From Triplophysa rosa (taxonomy: Eukaryota > Chordata > Actinopteri > Cypriniformes > Nemacheilidae), in assembly GCF_024868665.1 (NCBI RefSeq), contig NC_079895.1, forward strand, positions 11,524,055 through 11,588,054: a stretch of DNA of 64,000 nt, in the 5' to 3' direction. Below are positions 38,275-50,188 of this stretch, piece after piece. A program made the position numbers and the translations under genes. The notes beneath the pieces are model-generated. The model had not been told where the DNA came from. It made no database searches and saw nothing but the letters and a program-made list of their open reading frames with translations. Each line of letters starts with the position of its first letter. Positions within the stretch are counted from its first letter, which is position 1.

Positions 38275-38579
38275 AATCACTGTGCATTTTAGTTTTATCA
38301 CCCCACCATTAAGGGTCCACCAAATGCCACCTGAAATGAAAGGCTTGGCCTATGTTGAATACATGCCTTTGTTATTAATATACTACACACTATACACCCT
38401 TAGATCCTGACCCTGCAATACATTCCCAGCATTTTTAAATCTAGCTCCCCACAGACACAAGGCAAACACACAATTCAAGTTCATGCGGATAAAGACCTAG
38501 ATCTGTGGAAACTGTTCAGTACAGCGCTGTTTAAAGGATACAAAAATAAACACAAACGTAAATAGTACAGTAATACTCT
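38275..38579. other. Non-repeat stretch
   Basis: About 300 bp; nothing recognised. Confidence 0.4.
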
Positions 38580-38973
38580 TACAGAGATACTCCACCCAAA
38601 AATAAAAATTCTGTCATTAACTGCTCACTCTCAAGTTGTTCCAACCCTGTGTAAATTCCTTTGATCTGTTGAACACAAAGAACGATATTTCGAAGAATGT
38701 TAGCAAAAAACATTTAAAAAAATGGTAGTCAAGGGTGCCCCAGAACTGTTTGTTTTCCTTCAAAATATCTTCTTTTGTATTAAACAGAAAAGTATATAAA
38801 TACAAGAATTTTGTGTACTGTGGTAGTCAATGGCGTCCCAGAAATCTCACTTGCTAACATTCATCCAAATATGTTTCTTTATGTTCAACAGAACAAAGAA
38901 ATGTATACATATTTGGAAACACTGGAGGATGAGCAATTCATGAAAGAATTTTCATTTTTGACTATTCCTTTAA
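38580..38973. mobile_element. Palindromic MITE, 'actaccatag' subtype
   Basis: Left end GATACTCCACCCAAAAATAA, right end TTTTTGACTATTCCTTTAAT. It contains AATGGTAGTCAAGGGTGCC, then a second AATGGC-type core GGTAGTCAATGGCGTCCC in the same direction, so part of the middle is duplicated rather than mirrored. About 394 bp. Confidence 0.75.
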
Positions 38974-39246
38974 TGTACAGGGTTGTTATCTTTAACAGAA
39001 AAGAAAGATGGAAGTTAGTGGAACAATATTTTAGTTAACTAAAAGCAAATTTGTTTAAAACTTACCTGACATCAAAATGTCCATTACACATCAACCTATA
39101 GAAAAGCATCAGAATGACGAAAAGATGAAGTAAGGGATCAAATGAGAATAAATGAAAAATACATTAGATTTGTGTTGTGCTGTAGTAGAAAATTAAGAAT
39201 AAATTAGATTTGTGTTGTAATTGCTCCAAACAGAAAAAACTCTCAT

Positions 39247-39390
39247 ATGTGATCCTGCCTGTGAAACCCAGCTATAGTCATTTTTGGTGATTTACTGTTT
39301 TATAGAATAATTCATAGTGAAATTAATGATTGAAATCAAACTTTGATGCTTGTTATCTCATTATTAGATTATGAGACTTTCTGAGGGTTC
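39247..39390. mobile_element. Fragment of the 'tgtgaccctg' inverted-repeat family
   Basis: TGATCCTGCCTGTGAAACCC then AGCTATAGTCATTTTTGG matches one end of the element at 50445-50868 read on its other strand. Only one end is present. Confidence 0.6.
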
Positions 39391-40241
39391 TGGCCATCTG
39401 TTGCTAAGTTATTTTGCCCATTTAGTTATTTCAACATATTTCTTTAAGTTGACACAACTTGCGGTATCTAAATTTGTTCAGTCCGCTTACATTTTTAAGC
39501 TATCATTTTGCTTTGATGCAGTTAAGTTTTGTTTACATAATCATCTAAGTATATTCAACTCAAAAAGTTTAGTTTTTCTAAATAAATTTCTAAATAAGTC
39601 AACTTATTTCAAGTAACCTGGACTTACAAACGAGCTAACAAAAGTCACCATCATGGTGATCAGTGTTTCCTTGAGTTCCTTCACCCTTGACTTTTATATG
39701 TGCTGTGACTGTGTGCTTTCACAGTACAATTTGTCATGGCAATGCAAGTGACAATCCAATCAAACGGTGTTGGCTGTTGGTCATTTAAATCGCCATCATC
39801 GTGTAGCTTGATTTCCTGATCTCATCTAGATTGTGTGCTCTGCTTCTGATCCTGAAAGAACAGCATAAGATTAGGGAGTTTAAGTGCATTTTGATTTCTA
39901 AAAACATTTGTGAAAACTGAACGCAAATAAAAAAAAATTAACCACAGCAGAGTTTAGACACACACAGACATCAAGAAACAGTGTATGAATCTCAACAGTG
40001 GTGACAATCAACAGACTAATTCAGATAAACAGATCAACTAAAATGCATGCTGGGAATCATGAATGAGTTTTATACTATTATGTTACCCAGCATGCATTGC
40101 AGCATGAAGTTTTCTTTTGATGATTGTCACCATTGTTGAATTTCATAGACTGATTCTTGATGTCTGTGTGTGTCTAAATTCTGCTGTAGTTAACATTTTT
40201 ATTAGCGTCCTGTTTTCACAAATCTTTCTAGACATAAAAAT

Positions 40242-42314
40242 TAGTGATGCACAATATTTAATTTTTGCAGATATCCGATATGTTCAAGTAATTTTAACAG
40301 ATAGTTGATATCGATATCGACTATAAGTCTATATATAAGTCTATACGTTTTTTTTTGGATGATGATAGAACTAAAGGTGCGCCTCTTTTAAGTTTTTTCT
40401 ATCATGGCATTTCCAAAAGTGGCCACTAGGGTGCTTCAAAACCACTTATTAGCCCTACCCAAAATTGTTAGTCGGTAATAAAAAAGCAATCGTTTATTTA
40501 TTTACGTGTCTCTGTTATATTTTACCTTATGTAAATATCTACAAAACGTTTGTTAAATTATTTTTTTTACATAATTACATCAAGTTTGTAAAGGGAGTTT
40601 TACTGTTTGACAGCAATAAAACAGCACATAGTAATAATGTCTAATGAAATCTTTAAAGAAAAAAACCCAACAACTATATAACAAGTAATTTGTAACCAAG
40701 TGTTTTCCATACAGACTTATTAAGAATCGTTTAGAAATGATCAAAGAAGTCACTCGTTTTAATTACCAATAACTTTAGCTTTAGCTTAGCATCAGTGTAA
40801 ACGACTGCTTTATTTACAGGGATGGGCGACACGGAAAGCCTTCACACAGCAATCTGCCACAAACAATGAGCTTTTGTCCTCGTAATATACATTCATAAAT
40901 ACCTGCAGACTCTGTGCGGACTGATTATGGCTTACTGATAGAGCGAATGTGGATGGACACGACAGGAGTACAGTACTGTGCTATAGCATTAGCCTATAGC
41001 TGACAAACTAACAACACAGCTGTGAAATAACAAACTTATCGTGTGCTTGTGAAATATGAATCATGTGTGCATGGGACTGACGGATCAGATTTTACACAGT
41101 TTTACCGGAGGAACACTGCGTGGTCTGCATACTTTGTTGGAAAACAATGATGGTTCTTCCATAAGAAATCCAATGTACACAAGGGGAAATATATTCACAG
41201 TTCTCTGATTTATTATGTTTGTGGACTTAATGTGCAAATGGGTGTTCTATTAGGTGTGTCTTTATTATTCTAAGCCATTTTGTAGTATAAATAGTGTGAG
41301 TAGTGCATTCACATTGAAAATTCTCTAAAAAGAAGTGCACTCTAAGTACCCGGATGATGCCCTTTTTTAACCGAAAATATGAAGTGTGGAACTGTGGACA
41401 CTTCATACACTCAACGGTCGCAGTTTCGCTTACGTAGCAGAAGGAAGGCAGGGCTATCGGACGCTGCTCGAGCAAAACTCTCCTGCAGAGTGATAACACT
41501 TCCGTCTGATGATGACTAAAGTAATGCTGGGCAAAACAGATGAAAACTACATTAAATGTACAATGTACAATTTGATTTTTATCCACACGCATTGTGCCGT
41601 GCAATTGATGTCATTTGCACTCGTCTGGGAAACCGATATACTTCTGGTTAGTATGAAACTGTTTAGTATTCCATTTGGGACGATACTAACCTTCCAAAAT
41701 TCATACACTACATGGTTGAGTGCATAGTGCATAGTTTAAGTGCATAGTATGTCATTTGGGACACAGCGATTGTGAATGCTTGGCATGGAGGATTTAGCAG
41801 TGTGAGTCTTGATTTCTGAGTGACGTGCAATATCATAATAAAGGTTACTTTATGTAGTGCCATGATAATGTGTGATCTGATTTGCTCTTCTCGCGCAACT
41901 GATTATATTACTGCTGCTAGAGTATATATAGAATATATTTTATAAAACTGTGTTCGGATATCAATGTGAAACAGTATGTGATGTTTATTACAGTCATTGA
42001 ACAAAAATACTTAGTAAGTTAAAAAGTTGAGAAACAAATACTTAATGGTAGCACAAAATGTCAGAACACCGGCTTAACCTAAAACCTGGTGTGTTTTTGA
42101 CAGTTTATGACAGTTAAGTACTCATGTGCTATTTGACAGCTGGTGTCTTTGCGAGTGCACGCTCATGTCAGAACGCCTATACATAATCAACACGTCTTGT
42201 TTTATCGATAAAGCATATCGCCGTAATTTTTCATATCGGGCTGATGCCGATATTTAATTTATAAGCCAAAATCGGCCGATAACATCTGCGTGCAGATAAT
42301 ATCGTGCATCCCCA
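40242..42314. mobile_element. hAT element, 2.07 kb, perfect 8-bp TSD
   Basis: The left end TAGTGATGCACAATATTTAA and the right end GATAATATCGTGCATCCCCA are inverted repeats of the 'agggatgcacgata' kind. The duplication ATAAAAAT lies at 40234-40241 and 42315-42322. There is no transposase frame; the longest open frame (41227-41604 minus) lacks a domain. The interior holds another repeat-like stretch at about 41270-41765. Confidence 0.9.
41270..41765. repeat. Possible old 'tgcatagtatgtcatttggg' element inside the hAT
   Basis: The stretch ends GTGCATAGTATGTCATTTGG then GACACAGCG, a pattern common in teleost miniature elements. It contains paired words (TTCATACACTC, ATTCATACACTACATGG). The left end could not be fixed, so the limits are rough. 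Confidence 0.35.
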
Positions 42315-42795
42315 ATAAAAATGCAATTAAACTCCCTGATCTTACAACGTTCTTTCTCAGCAGTACACAATCCAGATGAGCTCAGTGTATACCATAACAA
42401 ACATACAATAAAAGCACCCCAAAAAATCTTATATATAAAAGTCAAGGGTGAAGACCCCAAATCAAGGAAACACTGATCACCATGATGGGGACTTTTGTTA
42501 CTTGAAATAAGTTATTGAGCCAACTATTTTAATTGTGTCAACTAAACTTTTTGAGTTTAAATACTTAGAAAATTAAGTAAATAAAACTTAACTGAGTCAA
42601 TGCAACAAGATGACTTAACTAAGTCAAACTGTGTCAGCAAATAATTTTTTACAGTGTTATAGACCTGAGTGGATATTCAATTTACAAAATAAAAAAAATC
42701 ACAATGATCTAGATTTTATGGTAAATTTATCTGGAATCATCAATGACACACATTTATCAGTTTTAAATATTATAATAGCCATGGTTCTTTTATTA

Positions 42796-42993
42796 CACTG
42801 TAAAAAAATCTGTAAAAATAGGGAATTATATAAATATAAAGAAATTATCCATATTAACTTTTTACAGTTGTTTTACCTGTATTTTAAAATTTGCATTGTG
42901 TTGTGTTTTAACATTAACAGAAATTTCCATAAAATAAACAGATAAAGTACTGGAATTAAATTGCCGGTACATTTTCCGTAATGTTTTTACAGT
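42796..42993. mobile_element. Short 'cactgtaaaaa' inverted-repeat element
   Basis: The left end ACACTGTAAAAAAATCTG and the right end CCGTAATGTTTTTACAGT are imperfect inverted repeats. Interior ATTTCCATAAAATAAACAG is AT-rich. No gene. Confidence 0.6.
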
Positions 42994-43061
42994 AAATATA
43001 TAAGTCAGGGCCAGTGTTGGGTGTAACTAGTTACTAAGTAATTAGTTACTGTAATTTAATT

Positions 43062-43470
43062 ACACTGTAAAACTTTGTTGTAGTTTTTGCAGCAGGTTTG
43101 CCAGTAACTTACTGTAGATTTAATTACTACTTAATAAACTTTCCAATTAGTACTGTTTTCAATTACTTTAAAACACTTTGAATTTTGAGATTAAAAATGA
43201 GCAAGAAGCGATTGGCAATAGCACAGCAACACTGCAAAAATGACATTCTTCCTAAGCATTTTTATCTTGTTTTCTGTAAAAATATTTAAAACTTCTTAAA
43301 TTACGATACATTTACATAACAAGAAAAGTGACCCAAGATATTTAGTCTAGTTTTATGAAAGAAAAATATATAAACTAGGTAAGTTTATGCTTAAAACAAA
43401 ATTGTACATTAAATCTACAGTAAGTTACTGGCAAACCTGCTGTGAAATTACAGCAAAGTTTTACAGTGTA
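43062..43470. mobile_element. TA-flanked inverted-repeat element nested in the hAT
   Basis: The two ends are nearly identical inverted arms of about 60 bp: CACTGTAAAACTTTGTTGTA with AGCAGGTTTGCCAGTAAC at the left, and GTTACTGGCAAACCTGCTGT with AAAGTTTTACAGTG at the right. TA borders each end. It in turn holds 43228-43400. Confidence 0.85.
43228..43400. repeat. Innermost repeat ('tgcaaaaatgacattcttcc')
   Basis: TGCAAAAATGACATTCTTCC then TTTTATCTTGTTTTCTG and AAGATATTTAGTCTAGTTTT match a repeat I recall as widespread in cyprinids. It fills the centre of the TA-flanked element and may be its normal interior rather than a separate insertion. Confidence 0.5.
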
Positions 43471-43914
43471 CTTTTCCATTGAAAAAGTAAAGTAAGGCAT
43501 TACTCTTATTTTTTTAATTTTTAATTTAATTACAGTTACTTCTTATGTAATTGAACTAAATACTGTGTAATATATTCAATACGGGAACTGACATCAAAAT
43601 AATAAGTCTAACTTTAAAATGTATCCTTCTCACATTTGTATACTTTGGTTAGTTAATAAGAATAATTTATGTAGTTATTTATTTGAATTAATTAAATTAG
43701 CTGTTTCATGTCTATCCTTGAATCAATTCTAATCAAGGTTGATTTAGGATATAGAAAGTAATTAGTAATAAGTAATTAAATACTTTTTGGAGAGAGTCAT
43801 TTGTACAGTAATCTAATTACACTATTGAATATGTAAATAGTAACTAGTAATTAATTACTTTTTCATAGTAATTAATTACTTTTTCAAAGTAACTTACCCA
43901 ACACTGGTCAGGGC

Positions 43915-45752
43915 TATAATATTTATATTTATTATATTTATAAAATTATATATGAGCCAGAATTATATATACATAACTATGGCTCAAAGTCAACTCAGTG
44001 TATACACAGTAGGGGTTATATATACAGTATGTATGTTAAATAAACCTACTTCTGGTAAAGTGTACCGGCCTGTTGCTATGACAACCTTGCAATGAGCTTC
44101 AAAGAATTAAACAATTCAGGATCATGTCAAATCATAAACAATAAACTGAGCTAACTAAAAAAAAACCCACATAAAAGCTCAATTACAGATGCTGTATTCA
44201 CACACACACACTTACTGTAACAGCGGTTTTAAAAAACCCAGTACGGGACAACTGTACATTGCGCCTTTCAGCAGCCTCTAATTGGCTGACAGAGACAGGT
44301 GCGATGGAAAAAGCGTGCTTCATTGTACCAGTCATCATACTGTATAATTACCTTCACTTACAAGGAAAAAAAACCACAAAAATGTGAGACGAATGGATTA
44401 CGTGCATCCTATACGTCTACATATGGCAGAATGGAAGGCTATAGGAAGAGAGCTTAGATTAAAGAAACAGACAGAGAGAGAAATTGAAGAAACTCGGTTT
44501 CTCTCTTCTCTCAGGCAGCTCTGTCTGACTCGACCCAAGCAAATGTGGAAATCTATTGCTCTGACAGGAGCCTGTCACATTCCATCGCTCCGGGCCGACA
44601 GATCTCTCTGTCTGATTCTGAAGGGTTGTTATGTATGAAAGCGGCGGCTGACTCCTCAGCCCCAGTGCCAGCACTCTGATAAGCAGGATGACATCTGCGC
44701 TACATTATTCTGCAGCGGTTCTTTGTGCACGCGGTAGATTGGGAGATCGCTCGAGTATAAAGGGGAGGAGGTAGGTGCAGGATGTGCGGGAAACGTGGGA
44801 AAGCAATTACCCACGTTTGAGGGAAAGCCTTCATCGGGGACCCGGCGAATCGCAGAGGTTTTCATGTGATGGTTTCTCTCGCCCAAACTCCCTCCCCCTC
44901 TAAGTTCCTTCTTTCCCTCTCATCTTCTAACTCTCACACTATCTCTCATCAGCTTCACTAGCTGCATCTTCCACAACAAGAAGCCAGAGTGGCTCCATGC
45001 CTCCTGGCCCTCCCACAAGGCCTTAGCTCTTGCCTCCAGCAATCAGCAGATATAGGAGCGAACTCGTAATGCTGAGGAAATCGAGTTCCCTGCGAGTGGA
45101 TATCATTATTCAGGAGACCATATATGAAGCCCTGCAAACATCTGGGAGCCGAGTAGCAGGAAAGCTTCTTATTTCATAGCATTGAAATTTATGATACCTT
45201 TAGATGTTAGCGCTCTGTCTTCTCTTTGCCCCTGCTTCCAGTCCCACTGCCCATGATGCTACTTTTACCCCCGCAGCTCTGCAGCAGCCCTGCTGAGACG
45301 GTAGCGGTGTGGCTAGAGGCAGGAACAGTGGTGTTTAGATGCATAATGGACCTGATTATGGCAGCAAGAGAGGAAAAGACTTGGAAACAGGGCTTAGCCA
45401 TTTATTCTCCCACCTTACAGTGAAAATATTGTATAGGGAGAGAAACAACATTTTACTGTTGAGTTGATGGCATTTTGGTAGTTGACATGACATATTGTAT
45501 CAAAGCAGTTTCTGCATTTCTTCTGAGCATATACTAACTGAGACTTGAAGATATTTGTCCCAAATAGTATATACGTTTTTTTAGTGATCTGTACAAAACA
45601 AAACAGAAAGCTGTGCTGCCTAATATTTTATATACTTCACAAGTAATTTGAACTTTTTTACATTACTTCAACTCATCAATAAATTAAAGCAATTTCAACA
45701 GGACGAAAGACTTGAAATGACTTGTAGAGCCAAGCTGATTGAACTTAAAAAA
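43915..45752. other. Non-repeat intergenic stretch with a small hairpin
   Basis: About 1.8 kb. AAACGTGGG (44791-44799) and CCCACGTTT (44810-44818) form a perfect 9-bp inverted repeat with a 10-base loop. Open frames at 44384-44886 and 45207-45423 overlap on both strands without domains. Confidence 0.45.
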
Positions 45753-46100
45753 TTAAAGGTCCAGTGTATAAAATTTAGCGGCTTCTAGTGGAGAGGTTTC
45801 GAAATGCAACCAACGGCTCACTCCACCACTCCCTTTCAAAGCACTACGGAGGCTGACACAGGACAAAGATGTCATCATGTTTTCACTTTGCCGAAAGAGA
45901 TCACGTGTTTACGAAATGCACTCTGTAGAGCAGTTTGTCCGTTTAGGGCTACTGTAGAAACAACATGGCGAATTCCATGCAAGGGGACCCGCAGTGTATG
46001 TAGATAGAAATAGCTCATTCTAAGGTAAAAAAAAACATTTCATTATGTAAGGTCTTTATACACCTCTGAAGACATTGTTATTTATATTATTTTGCATTAA
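45753..46100 (+). mobile_element. TTAA-ended 'aaaggtccagt' repeat, plus-strand copy
   Basis: It starts TTAAAGGTCCAGTGTATAAA, followed by AAGCACTACGGAGGCTGAC and TTGCCGAAAGAGATCACG. The same blocks occur in order on the minus strand at 19850-20208. Its frames have no domain. The right end near GCATTAATTAAC is approximate. Confidence 0.7.
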
Positions 46101-48282
46101 TTAACACATACAACCTTATTGAAAATGTTCTCCCCTTTTCTTAGTAAATAGACAAAGATTTTAAGCTAAAATCCATCCTAAATGTGGAGTGGTTATAGTA
46201 TTTAGTTCTTCTGCACTTCTTTAAATGTGTTACTGTTTAACACATAGAAAATGTCACAAAATTTTCACATAACCCTTCATCTGTCTGTGTCTCAGCTTGT
46301 GCATCAACAGCACTGGTCAATTTCGACCATTTTGTTTTTATATGCACAGACACCAATAAACACTGTTATCAGGGGATAAGGGCTGCCAGCTTCATGAGCT
46401 CAGCTCCAGTTTAAGTGTCAATTTTTATGCATTTCTGGCATTTCAGGCATTAATTTACAGCAAAGTCATCAGAGGTAATCAGGCCTTATTATGGCTGGAA
46501 AGAGGTTTATCTCCTCAGCCCTTAATCCTGATTCACTTCAGCTGCTTCCGCAATTCTTATTTTTGACAAAAATGGCATTAACTTTACCACATTTGAATAA
46601 CTTCCCCATACTGCTTTACACGCTATATACTCTGTTTGAGCATTTTGAAGCTGCATTTCACGTTGTCGCATCGTTCAAAGCGGCCAGCGGTCAGGCTGTT
46701 GCGACGGGATGAGCGGCTGAGCTGCCTGATTAGATTTTGGGAGTTGATACTATAGCCAGGAAGTGCAGGGGAAGGGTTGAATCAATATGCATGTAGTAAT
46801 TAGGCCCCATTAAAAAAAGAACTTCAGAGGGAGGAAGGTTATAAAATGTTAATGAGACTGCAAGCCCTTCAAGCTCTTTCTGAGCATGTGCGCACCGGTA
46901 TGCGTGCAGCATCCGGGTCAGTTAAGATATAGCAAGCGATGCACACGGCACCACGTCAAGTTAATCACAAAATCGGTACCTTCTGCATGTGTACTATACC
47001 TTTATTCGTTGATTCATTAATCAAGTATTTTATGCAGACTGTGGATCTAAACAAGTCTTGAATGGAACATCTGCAGGTGAGGTGCATCTTTGTGGACCAC
47101 ACTGTTTTTGTGGCAGGGCCTGTATGGTAATTTATTGGCAGTGATAGCTCCCTACAGACAGTCTGCCTCCTTCAGGGGCAGTCAGGGGCACTAATGGAGG
47201 CGGGTGCAGGCCCGATCAATATGAAGATGGCAAGCGGCCCAGCCTCACAGCTGTTGCCAGGCGAAAAGGCTCCAGTAATGGAGATCTGCTAGACAATGTT
47301 AGAGGAAGGTACAAGGCTCATCTTCATGTCCTCATACGCTTCATGTCCCACTTCACAATCTCAAACACAGAAATGTGGAATGAGAAATAAAACTGGCTAA
47401 ACGCCACCGCGTCCTACGGCTTCAACCATTAGCGCCTGACCGGGTCCACCTAGACCAGGACAGCCTCGCACTAATGACCCTGATGCTTCTCCTGTCTACG
47501 GTTCAAGAAAAAATGATGCCACAAACATTCTTCTATTTGTACCTGAGGCCCAGTTCTATCAGTAATGGATCAGGCAGAGGAAAGAGACGTCGAGTGTGTG
47601 CGTCTAATATTCTCTCCACAGAAGTAATCAGTGAAACAGGATGAGTGGTGGACTCTAGTGGGCCCGTCGTACGATACAACCTTCCACCCCGTGCAGATGA
47701 ATGGTTGCCTCACTCCACCAGCAATTGGATTATTTGGAGAGCTTTCTCCTCAATGAATGGTTTGGTAATGCAATCTACCCACACTGCCACTGCAGAGATG
47801 AGCGGAGAGGAGCGAGAGAAACGGCATGGCATCGAGCATACGTCCCTCTTTGATATGATGGAAGACTTTGATAGCATAGCGCCTTCAGAGACAGTCAGCA
47901 CCTCCCTGTGACAGCGCCGTAAGTGATATACTGTAGAACGGCACAGATATTTTCTCAAGCACTGACGTGACGCCCTGCCACATTAGGGTTCGAATTCTGT
48001 AAACCCCTGAGATCCATCTAGCACCTGAAAGCCAGCCATTTGTTACACTGCTGTTATGTTATGCAAGTGATTTATGGTTCCAATTTGTCATTTATCCACA
48101 TGTGTAAATAGGTTGCCAAAATGCTCTTAGGTATTTAACAGAATATTAATGGGACCATAGCAATGGAGACAGACTACCGATAAGTCTTCTTCTGGGGTGT
48201 CTATATCTTTTTTGATATGGCTGGGCTTCGCTAAAGTATATTGCAAACGTATAGTTCGTTATTTGTAATGATAAAGGTTAAC
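46101..48282. other. Non-repeat intergenic stretch, no gene seen
   Basis: About 2.2 kb. The opposed frames at 47645-47911 and 47710-47958 cover the same bases and have no domain. 47150-47480 is relatively GC-rich and could be regulatory; nothing more can be said. Confidence 0.45.
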
Positions 48283-48388
48283 TTAAAGGAGTAGTTCACT
48301 TCAAAATTTTCCACCATTGACTTTCCACAATAGGAATAAAAATTACTATGGAAAGTGAATGGGGGCCAATTTTGAAGTGAACTACTCA
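48283..48388. mobile_element. Minimal palindromic MITE
   Basis: About 106 bp: TTAAAGGAGTAGTTCACTTC at the left and GAAGTGAACTACTC at the right, with inner mirrored arms CCATTGACTTTCCACAATAG and CTATGGAAAGTGAATGG. It is almost a pure hairpin. Confidence 0.85.
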
Positions 48389-48474
48389 GCAGGGTGGAGC
48401 AAGGTGTGGCCTTAAAGAAACTAAAGCAATTTTCTTCATAATTTATCAATAGGTTTCTTAGATGGTTATTTTAC

Positions 48475-48775
48475 AATAAAAATAGTTCACCCAAAAATGA
48501 AACTTTTGTCATTATTTACTCATCCTCTTGTCATTTCAAACCTTCTGCAGAACCGAAGATATTGTAAAGAAGGTCGGTAACTGAACAGCACTGGCACGTA
48601 TTCACTTCTGTTGTATGGACACAAAATCAATGCAAGTAAATGCGTGCCAGATAACAAAATTCTTCAAAATAGCTTCTTTTGTATTCTGCGGAAGAAAAAG
48701 CGTCATACCGGTTTGAAATGATATGAGGGTCAGTAAATGATCTCAGAATTAGTTTTGGATGAACTATCACTTTAA
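48475..48775. mobile_element. Palindromic TTAA MITE
   Basis: It starts AATAGTTCACCCAAAAATGA and ends GGATGAACTATCACTTTAA. The cores CACGTATTCACTTCTGTTG and AAGTAAATGCGTGCCAG are mirrored. The left TTAA has been lost. Confidence 0.85.
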
Positions 48776-49200
48776 AGCTTCAATTCTGCTCTGTTGTCAT
48801 CACTGTCAATATGAGGTCTGGTCAGGCACGCTGATGGCACTAGGGACGGGAAGGACATGACCCCTTCAGATTCATAGTGACCCGATCCGTCCCCCTCACT
48901 GTCCCTTACGAAAGGCGACATACATTGGTAAAACTGAGGATTAATCAGGATTTCCGCTATGTACATTAGCCTAAGTAGTGGCAGACAGGCCCACCGCTCC
49001 TTAATTATTTTGCCGTCACTGCTTTTTTGTGCTCTCTGTGTGCTGCTGCTAGCCTGCTACAACTCCTGACACAGCCCCCGGGGTCCTATAAGGAGCTGTT
49101 AGCTGCCTCAATTGTGCCTGTAGTAGCGGTAACAGTAGTGATCAAATGCCATCGTCTATGACTGAGCTAGTGATTTTTCTGGACTGAAAAAAATGGACTG
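48776..49200. other. Non-repeat stretch
   Basis: About 425 bp; nothing recognised. Confidence 0.45.
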
Positions 49201-49480
49201 GATAATTACATTTACATTTATTCATTTGGCAGATGCTTTTATCCAAAGCGACTTAAAAGTAGGAGAGCATATAAACATTTTGTCAACATGCTAAACAATA
49301 CCGTTAGTTTACAAGGCCATGCTACTAGGAGGATTAAAGCTGGAGTAAGCAAAGAAGATAATGATCAACCACAATTTTTTAGACAGACAGTCAGACAGTT
49401 ATTGGAACAGGTATGTTTTGAGCTGTTTTTTGAAAGTTGTGAAGGACGCTGCAGTTAGTGTGGAGGCCACATAAAGGCAA
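49201..49480 (-). mobile_element. L2-type LINE or SINE 3' tail, minus strand
   Basis: GCTTTTATCCAAAGCG (49235-49250) is the reverse complement of the stem with GGATA loop found in the two SINEs here, and TACATTTACATTTA beside it is the tail repeat. Sequence further in (CAAGGCCATGCTACTAGGAG) is not tRNA-like, so this may be a LINE end or another tailed SINE. The far limit is approximate. Confidence 0.6.
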
Positions 49481-50188
49481 TGAAGAGACAAAAAACAATC
49501 TCCTTGTTTTTCAAAAACCAATCAATGTAAGTATCCTATGCCTGTTGACTTTTCCCAGATGTGGCAGATTAGTTTTGTTATTTATTTGTATAGCTAGTCT
49601 TTAGCAAACACTTAGCAAACACAGCAAAACGTGGAGAACATGACTATGCGATTAGGTGAGTGGACAGAGACAAGTAGCGAATTAATACAAAAAGAATGGT
49701 TGGATTAATCAAACAATTTATCGTCAGGAAATAATGTTTTATCTGGACTTGTAAAACTAAATTAGGGTCCTGGCATAACATTATCATCTAACCCAATGTA
49801 CTGTATAAGTTGACTGATGTAAATTTACTGATTTATGTTTAAATAAAACATTTTTTGCAGAAGGCATGAAGTTTTGGTGGGTGATTGACATACTACTGTA
49901 GACAAATAACAGTTTGATCGTGCATTGCTGTTGATCAGGTAGGCCTTTGTTCATTGTTGTTTATCCATGATTTCAAATAAAAATTCTCCAATGGCTTTTT
50001 AGTGCAAACTATTAGCCCAAATTACACAAAGTAACTACTTGAGCACTGGTTAAAGCCCAAATTACGCAAAATAACTAACTGAGTTAAAATCATTTGTTGA
50101 CAGCTTGGTCCCCCACTGTTAAAAAATCCCATCTGCGCCGCTGGGTCTGGTGAATATTGTTGCTCATTCTGCAAAAGGTCGATAGCTT
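49481..50188. other. Non-repeat stretch
   Basis: About 700 bp of AT-rich sequence; nothing recognised. Confidence 0.45.

Larger units (their letters stand above)
39450..42656. mobile_element. Large fold-back element split by a hAT insertion
   Basis: The core is a perfect 12-bp inverted repeat, ATGCATGCTGGG (40043-40054) and CCCAGCATGCAT (40086-40097). Arms extend outward: ACACACACAGACATCAAGAA near 39960 mirrors TTCTTGATGTCTGTGTGTGT near 40150, and GATCAGTGTTTCCTTGA near 39660 mirrors TCAAGGAAACACTGATC near 42460. The right arm continues only after the 2.07-kb hAT element. Without it the element is about 1.1 kb. The left limit is approximate. Confidence 0.8.
43012..43906. mobile_element. hAT-type element with perfect 8-bp TSD, containing nested elements
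   Basis: The ends CAGTGTTGGG and CCCAACACTG are exact inverted repeats, flanked on both sides by GTCAGGGC (43004-43011 and 43907-43914). Subterminal GTAACTAGTTACT words are repeated, as in the common teleost family with this terminus. 895 bp, no transposase. It contains the element at 43062-43470. Confidence 0.9.

Noticed and set aside
41227..41604. Transposase fragment inside the 2-kb hAT
   Set aside because: The 125-codon frame is on one strand only, but shows no hAT dimerisation or RNase H-like motif.
47645..47958. Coding exon
   Set aside because: Opposed frames of similar length on both strands, no splice-consensus-bounded frame with a domain.
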